NCBI RefSeq assembly: GCF_017573505.1
Contig: NZ_JAGEOJ010000017.1
Span: forward strand, 124,001 to 188,000
DNA: 64,000 nucleotides
Origin: Actinomadura barringtoniae
GTDB lineage: Bacteria; Actinomycetota; Actinomycetes; Streptosporangiales; Streptosporangiaceae
Direction: 5' to 3'
The notes beneath the pieces are model-generated. The model worked only from the letters and a program-made list of their open reading frames with translations. It did not search any database and was not told where the DNA came from. The stretch's first letter is position 1. Every line of letters begins with the position of its first letter. The translations under genes and the position numbers were made by a program. Shown piece after piece: positions 9,026-17,354 of the stretch.

Positions 9026-10516
9026 ATGCTGGGCAAGATCTGGATCATGGCTCTCGGGGGGAGCGGTGAGGCGCCGAGCGCGCCGCCGCAGCAAGTACAG
9101 CCGTCGCACGCGGCGGCCACCGCCATGCTCCTGGCAGGCGCGGCGGCGCTCGGCGGTTTCCTGTTCGGCTACGACTCATCGGTGATCAACGGCACCGTCG
9201 ACGCGCTCAAGTCCGAGTTCCATCTGAGCTCGTTCGTCCAGGGCTTCGTGGTGGCCTCGGCCCTGCTGGGCTGCGCGATCGGCGCCTGGTTCGCCGGGCC
9301 GATCTCCGACCGGATCGGGCGGATCCGGGTGATGCAGATCGCCTCGATCCTGTTCGTGATCAGCGCGATCGGCTCGGCGCTGGCGTTCAACGCCTGGGAC
9401 CTGACCTTCTGGCGGGTGATCGGCGGTCTCGGCGTCGGGGCGGCCTCGGTCATCGCGCCGGCCTACATCGCCGAGATCTCGCCCGCCTCGATGCGCGGGC
9501 GCCTCGGCTCGCTGCAGCAGATGGCGATCGTGCTCGGGATCTTCGCCGCCCTGGTCGTCGACTACGTGATCGCACGGGTGTCCGACGGCGGTGCGAGCGG
9601 CGAGTTCCCGTGGGGCGGCACGGCGTGGCGCTGGATGTTCGCCAGCGCCGTGGTCCCCGCCGTGATGTACGGGGTCATCGCGACCACGATCCCCGAGTCG
9701 CCCCGCTACCTGGTCAAGAAGAAGCAGCTCGGCCAGGCCCGCCAGGTGCTGCTGAAGGTGATGGGCAAGGGCGACGTCGACACCAAGCTGAGCGAGATCG
9801 TCAAGTCGATCGCCAGCGACCGGCCGGTGACGCTGCGCGACCTGAAGGGGTCGCGGTTCGGACTGATGCCGATCGTGTGGGTCGGCATCCTGCTGTCGGT
9901 GTTCCAGCAGTTCGTCGGCATCAACGTGATCTTCTACTACTCGTCGTCGCTGTGGCAGGCGGTCGGCTTCAGCGAGAACGACGCGATGCTCACCTCGGTG
10001 ATCAACTCGGTCGTCAACGTGGTGTCCACGCTGATCGCGATCGCCCTGGTCGACCGGGTCGGCCGCAAGCCGCTGCTGCTGGTCGGGGCCGCGGGCATGG
10101 CGATCACGCTCGGCGTCATGACGCTCTGCTTCGCCACCGCGCCGATCGTCGACGGCGATCCCAAGCTGGACGGGTTCGCCGGCACCGCCGCGCTGATCGC
10201 CGCCAACCTCTACGTGGTCTCGTTCGCCGCGACGTGGGGCCCGGTCGTCTGGGTGATGCTCGGCGAGATGTTCAACAACTTCATCCGAGCCTCGGCACTG
10301 GCCGTCGCCGCCGCCGCCCAGTGGATCGCCAACTGGATCATCACCGTGACCTTCCCCGGCCTGTCCGGGGTCTCACTGGGCCTGGCGTACGGGCTCTACA
10401 CGGTCTTCGCGGTCCTGGCCTTCCTGTTCGTCATCAAGAACGTGCCCGAGACCAAGGGGCGCGAGCTGGAGGACATGGACGACCTGGATCTGGAGCACGC
10501 TAGCGGGCGAGCGTGA
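9026..10516 (+). CDS. Sugar-porter family MFS transporter
   Basis: 496-residue major facilitator with about 12 membrane segments. It carries the sugar-porter signatures: FLFGYDSSVINGT in helix 1, the DRIGR loop after helix 2, IPESPRYLV before the central loop and VPETKGREL after the last helix. These place it in the sugar/H+ symporter family (XylE/GalP-like). The substrate is not identifiable. The last 17 bases overlap the 3' end of the convergent CapA gene; no terminator fits between them. Confidence 0.9.
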   Translation: MLGKIWIMALGGSGEAPSAPPQQVQPSHAAATAMLLAGAAALGGFLFGYDSSVINGTVDALKSEFHLSSFVQGFVVASALLGCAIGAWFAGPISDRIGRIRVMQIASILFVISAIGSALAFNAWDLTFWRVIGGLGVGAASVIAPAYIAEISPASMRGRLGSLQQMAIVLGIFAALVVDYVIARVSDGGASGEFPWGGTAWRWMFASAVVPAVMYGVIATTIPESPRYLVKKKQLGQARQVLLKVMGKGDVDTKLSEIVKSIASDRPVTLRDLKGSRFGLMPIVWVGILLSVFQQFVGINVIFYYSSSLWQAVGFSENDAMLTSVINSVVNVVSTLIAIALVDRVGRKPLLLVGAAGMAITLGVMTLCFATAPIVDGDPKLDGFAGTAALIAANLYVVSFAATWGPVVWVMLGEMFNNFIRASALAVAAAAQWIANWIITVTFPGLSGVSLGLAYGLYTVFAVLAFLFVIKNVPETKGRELEDMDDLDLEHASGRA

Positions 10517-11720
10517 CAGCGGCGCCGCGGCTGCGGGCGACCGCGTAGGTTCGCTGGAGCACCGCGTTCAGCTGCTGCCGCCGCGGTCCGTCCAGGTTCG
10601 GGTCCGCCAGGGACGCGGTCACGTCGACCAGGCGGAACGGCGGGCCCGGGTCGATGAGGGTCGGCACCATCTCGGCGCGGGTGACCTTCCAGCGGGCGCC
10701 GGAGCGGGCGAAGGTGAACCGGGCGACCATGCCCTCGTGCTTGTCGCCCGCGTTCGGCCCCTGGCTGGCGATCAGGTTGCCCAGCCCGTAGGCGACCCAC
10801 TTGCCGTTGGTCGCCCGCCCGAACGGCTGTACGACGTGCACGTGATGGCCGATGATCAGGTCGATGTCGCGCGAGGCCAGCAGCTTGCGGGCCAGCTGGA
10901 TCTGCCCGGCCGTCGGCTTGTGCTCGTACTCCCTGCCCCAGTGCATGCTGACGATGACGACCTTGGCGCCCGCCATCCGGGCCCGCTTGGCGTCGGCCAG
11001 GATGCGCGCCCCACTGATCTGGTTGGTCAGCCAGGGCTTGTCCTTGGGGATCTTGTAGCCGTTGAACCCGTAGGCGTAGGAGAGCTGGGCCACCGGGACC
11101 TTCTCGGGCCCGACCCGCAGGATGTCCGGCCGGGCCGCCTCCGCCGCGTTGCGCGCCGAGCCGGTGTGCGCGATCCCGGCGCGGTCCAGGACGTTCAGCG
11201 TCCGGTCGACCCCCGCCGCGCCCTTGTCGAGGGTGTGGTTGGAGGCCGTCGAGCAGGTGTCGTAGCCGAGGTCGGCGAGCGCCGGGGCGATCTCCTGCGG
11301 GACGCTGAACGCCGGGTAGCCGCTGAACGGGCCGCGCGGCGGGGCGAGCGGCGTCTCCAGGTGGCAGATCGCCAGGTCCGCCGAGGAGATCACCGGCTTC
11401 ACCGAGGCCAGGATCGCCCGGTAGTCACGCTGTCCGCCGCCGTCCAGGCGGGCCTGCCGGGAGACCGAGTCGTGCAGCAGCACGTCGCCGCTCGCCGCCA
11501 CCGTGAAGGTCCCCGGCACCCGCGGCTGAGCCGAGGCGGCCGGCGGAAGCCCGCCGGGCAGGCCCGAGGACGGCGCGGCGGGCGGCACGGCGGTCGCGGC
11601 AGGCAGGCCCCCGTGGCCGCCGGCGTTGCGGCTGCTGACGTGCTCGGAGTCGTCCTGGCATCCCGAGGCCAGCGCGGCGAGCGTGAGGGCCGCCATCGCG
11701 GCGGCGGGCAAGGTGCGCAC
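10500..11720 (-). CDS. CapA-family secreted metallophosphatase-like protein
   Basis: 406-residue protein with an N-terminal signal and lipobox-like LASGC (Cys21), a Pro/Ala-rich linker to about residue 70, and then a CapA/PGA_cap domain. The domain's metal-binding motifs are present: AASGDVLLHD, ICHLETPL, TASNHTLDKG, SMHWGREYEHKP and IIGHHVHVVQP. CapA proteins are linked to poly-gamma-glutamate or cell-surface polymer handling; many actinobacterial members stand alone, and here there is no CapB or CapC neighbour. A surface phosphatase role is inference. It is divergent from the thrS leader. Confidence 0.85.
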   Translation of the reverse strand: MRTLPAAAMAALTLAALASGCQDDSEHVSSRNAGGHGGLPAATAVPPAAPSSGLPGGLPPAASAQPRVPGTFTVAASGDVLLHDSVSRQARLDGGGQRDYRAILASVKPVISSADLAICHLETPLAPPRGPFSGYPAFSVPQEIAPALADLGYDTCSTASNHTLDKGAAGVDRTLNVLDRAGIAHTGSARNAAEAARPDILRVGPEKVPVAQLSYAYGFNGYKIPKDKPWLTNQISGARILADAKRARMAGAKVVIVSMHWGREYEHKPTAGQIQLARKLLASRDIDLIIGHHVHVVQPFGRATNGKWVAYGLGNLIASQGPNAGDKHEGMVARFTFARSGARWKVTRAEMVPTLIDPGPPFRLVDVTASLADPNLDGPRRQQLNAVLQRTYAVARSRGAAVTLAR

Positions 11721-11793
11721 GGAGCGGGACGCTAGGCGGGGCCGCGGGGGAGGGGCCGCGCGAATCGCCGCCTCATTGCGGAAGGTTTACGGC

Positions 11794-11799
11794 TACCAT
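11794..11799 (+). promoter_or_regulatory. Candidate -10 box of the thrS leader transcript
   Basis: TACCAT ends 8 bases before the ATG of the short threonine-rich leader ORF. This would make the leader peptide mRNA leaderless or nearly so, a common arrangement for actinobacterial amino-acid attenuators. The -35 region is poor. Confidence 0.4.
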
Positions 11800-11806
11800 G
11801 TAAACC

Positions 11807-11869
11807 ATGGCGGCCGTAGACGAGACGACGACGCCGGGTCGCTCCCGGCGCCACGGTCGCATGCTCTGA
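11807..11869 (+). CDS. thrS leader peptide (threonine-rich, 20 codons)
   Basis: A 20-codon ORF, ATG to TGA, whose codons 7-9 are three consecutive ACG threonine codons (11825-11833; peptide MAAVDETTTPGRSRRHGRML). It lies directly upstream of a strong hairpin and 131 bases before thrS. A run of codons for the amino acid charged by the downstream synthetase is the hallmark of a ribosome-mediated attenuator. Translation would report the supply of charged tRNA-Thr. It is too short for ordinary gene callers. Confidence 0.7.
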   Translation: MAAVDETTTPGRSRRHGRML

Positions 11870-11914
11870 ACTTCGCACGCGGTGAGGCCCCGGGACACCA
11901 TCCCGGGGCCTCAC
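11832..11914 (+). terminator. thrS transcription attenuator with competing hairpins
   Basis: Three mutually exclusive pairings can be drawn. Hairpin 1:2 is CGCCGGG (11832-11838) with CCCGGCG (11844-11850). Antiterminator 2:3 pairs 11844-11852 with 11886-11894 in 8 of 9 positions. Terminator 3:4 is a perfect 14-bp stem, 11882-11895 with 11901-11914, loop CACCA. Segment 1 overlaps the third Thr codon, so a ribosome stalled on the ACG codons would free segment 2 to break the terminator. The U-tract is weak (TGCTGT), as often in high-GC genomes. Confidence 0.7.
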
Positions 11915-11999
11915 TGCTGTCAGGGCCTCGGCTCGATAGCATGCGAACGCCATCTGATCCTGGCGACGATCCCCAGTAACGACCCGCAGAGGAGTACCC

Positions 12000-13976
12000 G
12001 TGTCCACCGTGTCTGAGCTGCGCATCACCCTCGACGGAAGCGAGCGAGTGGTGCCCGCCGGCACGACCGCCGGGCAGGCGCTCGAGGCGGACGGGCGGAG
12101 CGTGATCGCGGCCCGGGTCGGCGGCGAGCCCCGCGACCTGGAGTACCAGGTGCGCGAGGGCGACGTGGTCGAGCCGATCGAGATCTCCTCGATGGAGGGC
12201 CGGGCGATCATGCGGCACTCGGCCGCGCACGTGATGGCGCAGGCCGTGCAGGAGCTGTTCCCCGAGGCCAAGCTGGGCATCGGCCCGCCGGTCGAGAACG
12301 GCTTCTACTACGACTTCGACGTCGCCGAGCCGTTCACCCCCGACGACCTGAAGCGCATCGAGAAGCGCATGCGCGAGATCGTCAAGCAGGGCCAGCGGTT
12401 CTCCCGGCGCCCGGTCTCCGACGACGACGCGCGCGAGGAGCTGGCGGGCGAGCCCTACAAGCTGGAGCTGATCGGCCTCAAGGGCTCCGCCGGGTCCGAC
12501 GACGGCGCCGACGTCGAGGTGGGCGCGGGCGAGCTGACCATCTATGACAACCTTGACGCCAAGTCCGGCGACCTGCGCTGGAAGGACCTCTGCCGGGGTC
12601 CGCACCTGCCGACCACCCGCGTCATCCCCGCGTTCAAGCTGATGCGCAGCGGCGGCGCGTACTGGCGGGGCAGCGAGAAGAACCCGCAGCTCCAGCGCAT
12701 CTACGGCACCGCCTGGGAGTCGCGCGACAAGCAGGACGAGTACCTGAAGTTCCTCGAAGAGGCCGAGAAGCGCGACCACCGCAAGCTGGGCGCCGAGCTC
12801 GACCTGTTCTCCTTCCCGCCCGAGCTCGGCAGCGGCCTCCCGGTCTTCCATCCCAAGGGCGGCATCATCCGCAAGGAGATGGAGGACTACATGCGCCGCC
12901 GGCAGGCCGAGGCCGGCTACGAGTTCGTCAACACCCCGCACCTCACCAAGTCGTCGCTGTTCGAGCTGTCGGGCCACCTGCCCTACTACGGCGACGACAT
13001 GTTCCCGGCGTTCGAGCTGGACGGGGTCGACTACCGCGTCAAGCCGATGAACTGCCCGATGCACAACCTGATCTTCCGGGCGCGCGGCCGGTCCTACCGC
13101 GAGCTGCCGCTGCGGCTCGGCGAGTTCGGCTCGGTCTACCGGTTCGAGAAGTCGGGCGTCGTGCACGGCCTCACCCGGGTGCGCGGCATGACCCAGGACG
13201 ACGCGCACATCTACACCACCAAGGAGCAGATGACCGACGAGATCAAGTCGCTGCTGAGCTTCGTGCTGAGCGTGCTGCGCGACTTCGGTCTGTCGGAGTT
13301 CTACCTGGAACTGTCCACCCGCGACGACTCCGACAAGTTCATCGGCGAGCAGGCCGACTGGGACGAGGCCACCGAGGCGCTGCGGCACGCCGCGACCGAG
13401 TCCGGCCTGGACCTGGTCGACGACCCGGGCGGCGCGGCCTTCTACGGCCCGAAGATCTCCGTCCAGGCCAAGGACGCGATCGGCCGGACCTGGCAGCTGT
13501 CCACCATCCAGCTCGACTTCAACCAGCCCAAGCGCTTCGGCCTGGAGTACCAGGCCGCCGACGGCTCGCGGCAGACCCCGGCGATGATCCACCGGGCCCT
13601 GTTCGGGTCGATCGAGCGCTTCCTCGGCGTGCTGGTGGAGCACTACGCGGGCGCGATGCCGCCGTGGCTGTCGCCGGTCCAGGTGGTCGGCATCCCGATC
13701 AGCGACGACCACGTGGCGCACCTGGAGAAGGTCGCCGCCGGGCTGCGGGAGCGCGGCGTGCGGGTCGAGGTGGACACCTCCTCCGACCGGATGCAGAAGA
13801 AGATCCGCAACGCCCAGAAGCAGAAGATCCCGTTCATGCTGCTGGCCGGTGACGACGACGTGGCCAAGGACGCGGTCTCGTTCCGCTACCGCAACGGCGA
13901 GCAGAAGAACGGCGTCGCGATCGAGGACGCCGTGGACGAGGTCGTCAAGGCGGTCGAGGCGCGGGTCCAGGTCTGA
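12000..13976 (+). CDS. thrS: Threonyl-tRNA synthetase
   Basis: 658-residue class II synthetase with full domain set: N-terminal TGS domain (1-65), editing/SAD domain with HSAAHVMAQA (HxxxH), catalytic core with zinc ligand Cys in RVKPMNCPMHN, class II motif 2 around VYRFEKSG, and a C-terminal anticodon-binding domain (PVQVVGIPISDDH). It attaches threonine to tRNA-Thr and clears mischarged Ser-tRNA. The GTG start at 12000 follows AGAGGAG. It begins the block syntenic with mycobacterial thrS-HIT-pgsA-patA-pimA and is apparently controlled by the upstream attenuator. Confidence 0.97.
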   Translation: MSTVSELRITLDGSERVVPAGTTAGQALEADGRSVIAARVGGEPRDLEYQVREGDVVEPIEISSMEGRAIMRHSAAHVMAQAVQELFPEAKLGIGPPVENGFYYDFDVAEPFTPDDLKRIEKRMREIVKQGQRFSRRPVSDDDAREELAGEPYKLELIGLKGSAGSDDGADVEVGAGELTIYDNLDAKSGDLRWKDLCRGPHLPTTRVIPAFKLMRSGGAYWRGSEKNPQLQRIYGTAWESRDKQDEYLKFLEEAEKRDHRKLGAELDLFSFPPELGSGLPVFHPKGGIIRKEMEDYMRRRQAEAGYEFVNTPHLTKSSLFELSGHLPYYGDDMFPAFELDGVDYRVKPMNCPMHNLIFRARGRSYRELPLRLGEFGSVYRFEKSGVVHGLTRVRGMTQDDAHIYTTKEQMTDEIKSLLSFVLSVLRDFGLSEFYLELSTRDDSDKFIGEQADWDEATEALRHAATESGLDLVDDPGGAAFYGPKISVQAKDAIGRTWQLSTIQLDFNQPKRFGLEYQAADGSRQTPAMIHRALFGSIERFLGVLVEHYAGAMPPWLSPVQVVGIPISDDHVAHLEKVAAGLRERGVRVEVDTSSDRMQKKIRNAQKQKIPFMLLAGDDDVAKDAVSFRYRNGEQKNGVAIEDAVDEVVKAVEARVQV

Positions 13977-14024
13977 CTTGGTAGCCTCGACGGTCACTTG
14001 TACCGAACGGGGAGATTCGCGGAG

Positions 14025-14669
14025 ATGAAGTCCAGGAAGCCGGGGTCGCCCAAGAAGTCGGGGCGGCTCCGGAACCGGGTCCTCCGGGCCCTGGGCTACG
14101 GCGGCACCGCGGCGCTGGTGGTCGCGGCGATCGTGGTGCTGATCATGCCGCTGGTCAAGAAGGACGACGGTTCCGGCGCCGCGGGCGCCGGGCCGACCGC
14201 GGGCGGCGGAGGCGGCCAGACGACCGGCCGGTCCACGACCCCGGGCAACGGCGGCGGCTCCCCGTTCCCGAGCAACCCCGCGCCCCAGCAGAACAACAGC
14301 GGCCGCCCCTACCCCGGGCAGTCGTCCGGATCCGGCTCCGGCCAGGGCGGCAATGGCGGCGATCAAGGACCGCCGCTGCCGGGCTCGGGCGGCGGCACCG
14401 GCGTCGGCATGTGCCCGGTCGGAACGGCCGTCTACCACGACGTCGGCGGCGCCCTGGAAGTGATGATCAAGGTGGCCGGCAGCGGGCTGGTCAAGGCCGA
14501 GGCGTCCCTGCGCGGGCGGCCGAGCGTCACCCGGCAGTCCAGCGTCAAGGGCGGCGCCCCGGTCACGCTCACCTTCAACGGCGTGCCCACGGCCCTGGTC
14601 GAGCGGGTCAAGGTGACCACGTTCTCGGTCGGCGCCGCGATGGACAACTGCTACGCCACCCCGGGCTGA
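14025..14669 (+). CDS. Hypothetical single-span membrane/secreted protein with Gly/Ser/Pro linker
   Basis: About 214 residues, function not recognised. A basic N-terminus (MKSRKPGSPKKSG) precedes one hydrophobic segment (VVAAIVVLIMPLV). A low-complexity Gly/Ser/Pro/Asn linker of about 80 residues follows, and then a compact C-terminal domain of about 90 residues with two cysteines (GMCPVGTAVYHD and MDNCYATPG) that could form a disulfide. The orientation suggests the C-terminal domain is outside the cell. ATG 14025 is preferred because GGGGAG precedes it; an in-frame TTG at 13998 would add nine residues. It follows thrS on the same strand. Confidence 0.65.
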   Translation: MKSRKPGSPKKSGRLRNRVLRALGYGGTAALVVAAIVVLIMPLVKKDDGSGAAGAGPTAGGGGGQTTGRSTTPGNGGGSPFPSNPAPQQNNSGRPYPGQSSGSGSGQGGNGGDQGPPLPGSGGGTGVGMCPVGTAVYHDVGGALEVMIKVAGSGLVKAEASLRGRPSVTRQSSVKGGAPVTLTFNGVPTALVERVKVTTFSVGAAMDNCYATPG

Positions 14670-14832
14670 GGCCCCGCACGGGCCGGGCGTCCTGACCAGC
14701 GAGAAACTGCTTGGTATCGCGCTCCGCCGTGTCTAGAGTGCGTGACCAGTCGTCGGGGTCGTTCCTGTGGGCGGGAGGGGAACGACCCCGATCCCTGCCC
14801 TGGGACGTGCTCGGCCTGGCCTTTGGCTTCGG

Positions 14833-15420
14833 CTAGGCCTTGGCCTCGGCGGGCATCCGGACGTCCTCGACGGCGACGTTCACCGCGACGATCCGCATGC
14901 CGAGCATCAGCCCGACCACGCGGGCCACGTTGGTCTTCACGACCTTGGCCACGTCCATGATCACGCTGCCGTACTCCATGATCACGCTGAGGTCGAGCGT
15001 GACCTCGTTGTCGTGCACGTGGATCCGCACGCCGCGCCCGCCGGGCCCGAGGTGCGGCTCGTCGCCCGGCTCGAGCCGGCCGACGAGCTGCGCGACGCCG
15101 GTGACCTCCAGCGCGGCCAGCGTCGCGATCTTCTCGATGACCTCGTCCTCTATGGTGATCCGGCCCTTCACCAGCGACCCGGCGGACGCCGGCTCGCGGC
15201 CCTCCAGCGGCTGCATCGGAACGTGGTCGGAGGTGTCGCGCGGCTGCGAGTGCCGGCCGCCCGGCGCCTGCGCGGGCACCAGCGGCGGCGGGGTCAGCGG
15301 CGCCCCGGTCGACTGGGGGACGGCCTGGCCGGACGGGCCGGGGAAGAACGGCATGGACCTGACCTCGGGACGCGGCCCTTCTCCGCCGTTCCCCGAATAG
15401 CCCTTGTCGAGCTCGGTCAT
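14833..15420 (-). CDS. Asp23/Gls24 family envelope stress response protein
   Basis: 195-residue protein. The first 95 residues are Pro/Gly-rich and probably disordered; the C-terminal half is an Asp23/Gls24 domain (ITIEDEVIEKIATLAALEV, VTLDLSVIMEYG, VAKVVKTNVARVVGLMLG). Family members coat the inner face of the membrane or respond to alkaline and cell-wall stress, usually by association with a membrane partner such as AmaP, which is not encoded next door. It is transcribed toward the thrS-linked hypothetical gene and away from the HIT gene. Confidence 0.88.
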   Translation of the reverse strand: MTELDKGYSGNGGEGPRPEVRSMPFFPGPSGQAVPQSTGAPLTPPPLVPAQAPGGRHSQPRDTSDHVPMQPLEGREPASAGSLVKGRITIEDEVIEKIATLAALEVTGVAQLVGRLEPGDEPHLGPGGRGVRIHVHDNEVTLDLSVIMEYGSVIMDVAKVVKTNVARVVGLMLGMRIVAVNVAVEDVRMPAEAKA

Positions 15421-15597
15421 CGATCAGCCCCCAGAGGTGGATGGTGTTCCATGGTGTCGAAGAGGCGCCTGCCGCGCCCGCTCAAGTCTGGATTTCAAGG
15501 GCGCCTTTCCGGACGCCGCCGGGTATCCCGGCTTCAGGCCGTCCGGCTTCTCTCTCTATGCTGCTGGTCAGGCCGTGAACAAAAGGAGAGCGCCGCC

Positions 15598-16224
15598 TTG
15601 AGCGTAGAGCCGGAGGAGCCCGTGGTGCAGGAGGCGCGCGACGACGCGCCCGAGTCGGGCACGGAGAACGCACGCAAGCCCCATTACGAGGAAGAACGGG
15701 GCGGTGCGGGCATACCCGACAACTTCCAGCGGCTGTGGACCCCCCACCGAATGGCGTACATCAAGGGGGAGAACAAGCCGAGCGGCGGGGGTTCCGGAGA
15801 CGGCTGCCCGTTCTGCGAAATTCCCAAGATGTCGGACGAGGAAGGCCTCGTCGTGGCGCGCGGGCACTCGGTTTTCGCGGTGCTGAACCTCTACCCCTAC
15901 AACTCAGGGCACCTGATGGTGGTGCCGTTCCGCCACGTCGCCGACTACACCGAGCTGGACGAGGCCGAGTACGGCGAACTGGCCACCTTCACCCAGCGTT
16001 CGCTGACCGCCCTGCGCAAGGCGAGCGGCGCGCAGGGCTTCAACGTGGGCATGAACCTCGGCCTGGTCGCGGGCGCGGGCATCGCCGCCCACCTGCACCA
16101 GCACGTCGTGCCGCGCTGGGGCGGCGACACCAACTTCATGCCGGTGGTCGGCCACACCAAGGTGCTGCCGCAGCTGCTCCGCGACACCCGCCAGCTGCTC
16201 GCCGACGCCTGGCCGGGCGCCTGA
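15598..16224 (+). CDS. HIT-domain protein, probable diadenosine tetraphosphate (AP4A) phosphorylase/hydrolase
   Basis: 208-residue histidine-triad protein. The N-terminal 45 residues are acidic and probably flexible. A zinc-type CxxC (Cys70, Cys73 in GCPFCEI) precedes the HIT core, and the triad is H165-L-H167-Q-H169 followed by VVPRW. Mycobacterium tuberculosis places its AP4A phosphorylase (Rv2613c) at the same point, between thrS and pgsA, so nucleotide-phosphate turnover linked to aminoacyl-tRNA synthetase by-products is likely. A TTG start at 15598 is chosen because AAAAGGAGAG ends eight bases before it; there is no better ATG. Confidence 0.88.
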   Translation: MSVEPEEPVVQEARDDAPESGTENARKPHYEEERGGAGIPDNFQRLWTPHRMAYIKGENKPSGGGSGDGCPFCEIPKMSDEEGLVVARGHSVFAVLNLYPYNSGHLMVVPFRHVADYTELDEAEYGELATFTQRSLTALRKASGAQGFNVGMNLGLVAGAGIAAHLHQHVVPRWGGDTNFMPVVGHTKVLPQLLRDTRQLLADAWPGA

Positions 16225-16273
16225 CCGGGTAACTGGCCGAGCCGGGTCTTTGCTGCCTGGGCGAGCCGGGCCT

Positions 16274-17143
16274 CTACGGCTTGGGCTGGCCCGCGGCCTG
16301 TTCCACCGGGGTGGGCTTGGTCGGGGCCGCGGGCGGACCGGCGGCCTCGACCAGCTCGGAGACGGTCACGAACTCGTACCCCTTGGCGCGCAGGCCGCGG
16401 ATCATGGGCACGAGGTTCTTCAGCGCGACGAGGCGGTCGGGGTGGCCGGTGTCGTGGGCCAGCACGATCGTCCCGGGCCTGGTGTTGTTGACGATGTAGT
16501 CGACCAGCTTCGGCGGGTTCTTCTCGTAGGTCTTCTCGAGCATCTTGATCGACCAGATCGTCAGGTCGTAGCCGAGCGAGCCCGCGGCGCTCAGCGTGGT
16601 GCCGCCGAGCTGCCCGTACGGGGGCCGGAGGCGGCGCGCCTCCTTGCCGGTGATCTGCTCGATCGCCGCGTGCGCGCGGTGGATCTGCTCGACGGCCTTC
16701 TCGTGCGACAGCCGCGACAGGTCGGCGTGCTGCCAGGTGTGGTTGCCGGCCTCGTGGCGGTCCATCCGGCCGTGCACCAGCCGGGCGTTCTTCACCAGCC
16801 GCTCGCCGACCAGGAAGAAGGTGGCCTTGACCTTCTCGGCGTCCAGCACGTCGTGGACCATGGAGGTCCAGTTCGGCATCGGGCCGTCGTCGAAGGTCAG
16901 CGCGACCAGCTTCTGTGAGGTGTCGACCGACCAGGTCACGTCGACGTGCCCGTGCACGGGCTGCCAGGGCCCGGCGACCGGGACCGACATCGCGGACGCC
17001 GGGGTGCCTTCCGGCGCCGCGTCCGCGGCCGCGTAACCACTGCCCGCGCCGACGGCCAGGCCGCCCGCCGCGATGCCGACGCCCTTGAGGAAGCCCCTGC
17101 GGCCAGGCTTCGCGGGCGTTTCTTCATCCCCCGTAATTGTCAT
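16274..17143 (-). CDS. Polysaccharide deacetylase family protein, Tat-exported
   Basis: 289-residue carbohydrate esterase family 4 protein. The N-terminus has a twin-arginine motif (GRRGFLKGVG) and an Ala/Gly-rich hydrophobic core, indicating Tat export. The NodB domain has motif 1 TFDDGPMPN with its metal-binding Asp pair, motif 2 HTWQHADLS (HxxxH) and RLRPPYGQ. It probably removes N-acetyl groups from peptidoglycan or a surface glycan. The gene is separated from the upstream EF-G-like gene by a strong hairpin, so it is probably transcribed separately. Confidence 0.9.
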   Translation of the reverse strand: MTITGDEETPAKPGRRGFLKGVGIAAGGLAVGAGSGYAAADAAPEGTPASAMSVPVAGPWQPVHGHVDVTWSVDTSQKLVALTFDDGPMPNWTSMVHDVLDAEKVKATFFLVGERLVKNARLVHGRMDRHEAGNHTWQHADLSRLSHEKAVEQIHRAHAAIEQITGKEARRLRPPYGQLGGTTLSAAGSLGYDLTIWSIKMLEKTYEKNPPKLVDYIVNNTRPGTIVLAHDTGHPDRLVALKNLVPMIRGLRAKGYEFVTVSELVEAAGPPAAPTKPTPVEQAAGQPKP

Positions 17144-17218
17144 AGCAAACGTAAGAATGGCATAAGCCTGGGAAGACTCCGTCCGCCGTACGGGTGAACC
17201 ACTGTCCGCCTCAAGGAT

Positions 17219-17262
17219 GATCCGCCGGTAAGGCGCTCATTCGGGCGCCTTACCGGCGGATC
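17219..17262 (-). terminator. 18-bp stem terminator downstream of the EF-G-like gene
   Basis: A perfect 18-bp stem (17219-17236 with 17245-17262) with an 8-base loop lies between the end of the EF-G-like gene and the start of the deacetylase, both on the minus strand. There is no clear U-tract. It is the only strong structure in this 211-base gap. Confidence 0.6.
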
Positions 17263-17285
17263 GACCTTCCGGTCCTCCCCGGCCT

Positions 17286-17354
17286 GAGTCAGCTTGGGCA
17301 GTCAGCCTGAGCGGTCAGCCTCGGCGGTCAGCTTGGCGGTCGGCCTTCCTGCCG
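17286..17354. repeat. Degenerate 12-13 bp tandem repeats after the EF-G-like stop codon
   Basis: Five to six imperfect units of the form GCGGTCAGCCTNG (for example at 17299, 17311, 17324 and 17336) run end to end between the EF-G-like stop codon and the terminator hairpin. Unit spacing is 12-13 bases, so the array is not a coding repeat. It looks like local slippage in 3' untranslated sequence. Confidence 0.5.

Noticed and set aside
11793..14438. Long antisense open frame opposite thrS
   Set aside because: It is a codon-bias shadow of thrS with Arg/Val/His-rich composition and no recognisable domain.
16225..16273. Direct repeats GAGCCGGG between HIT and deacetylase genes
   Set aside because: Only two short units in GC-rich sequence; likely chance.
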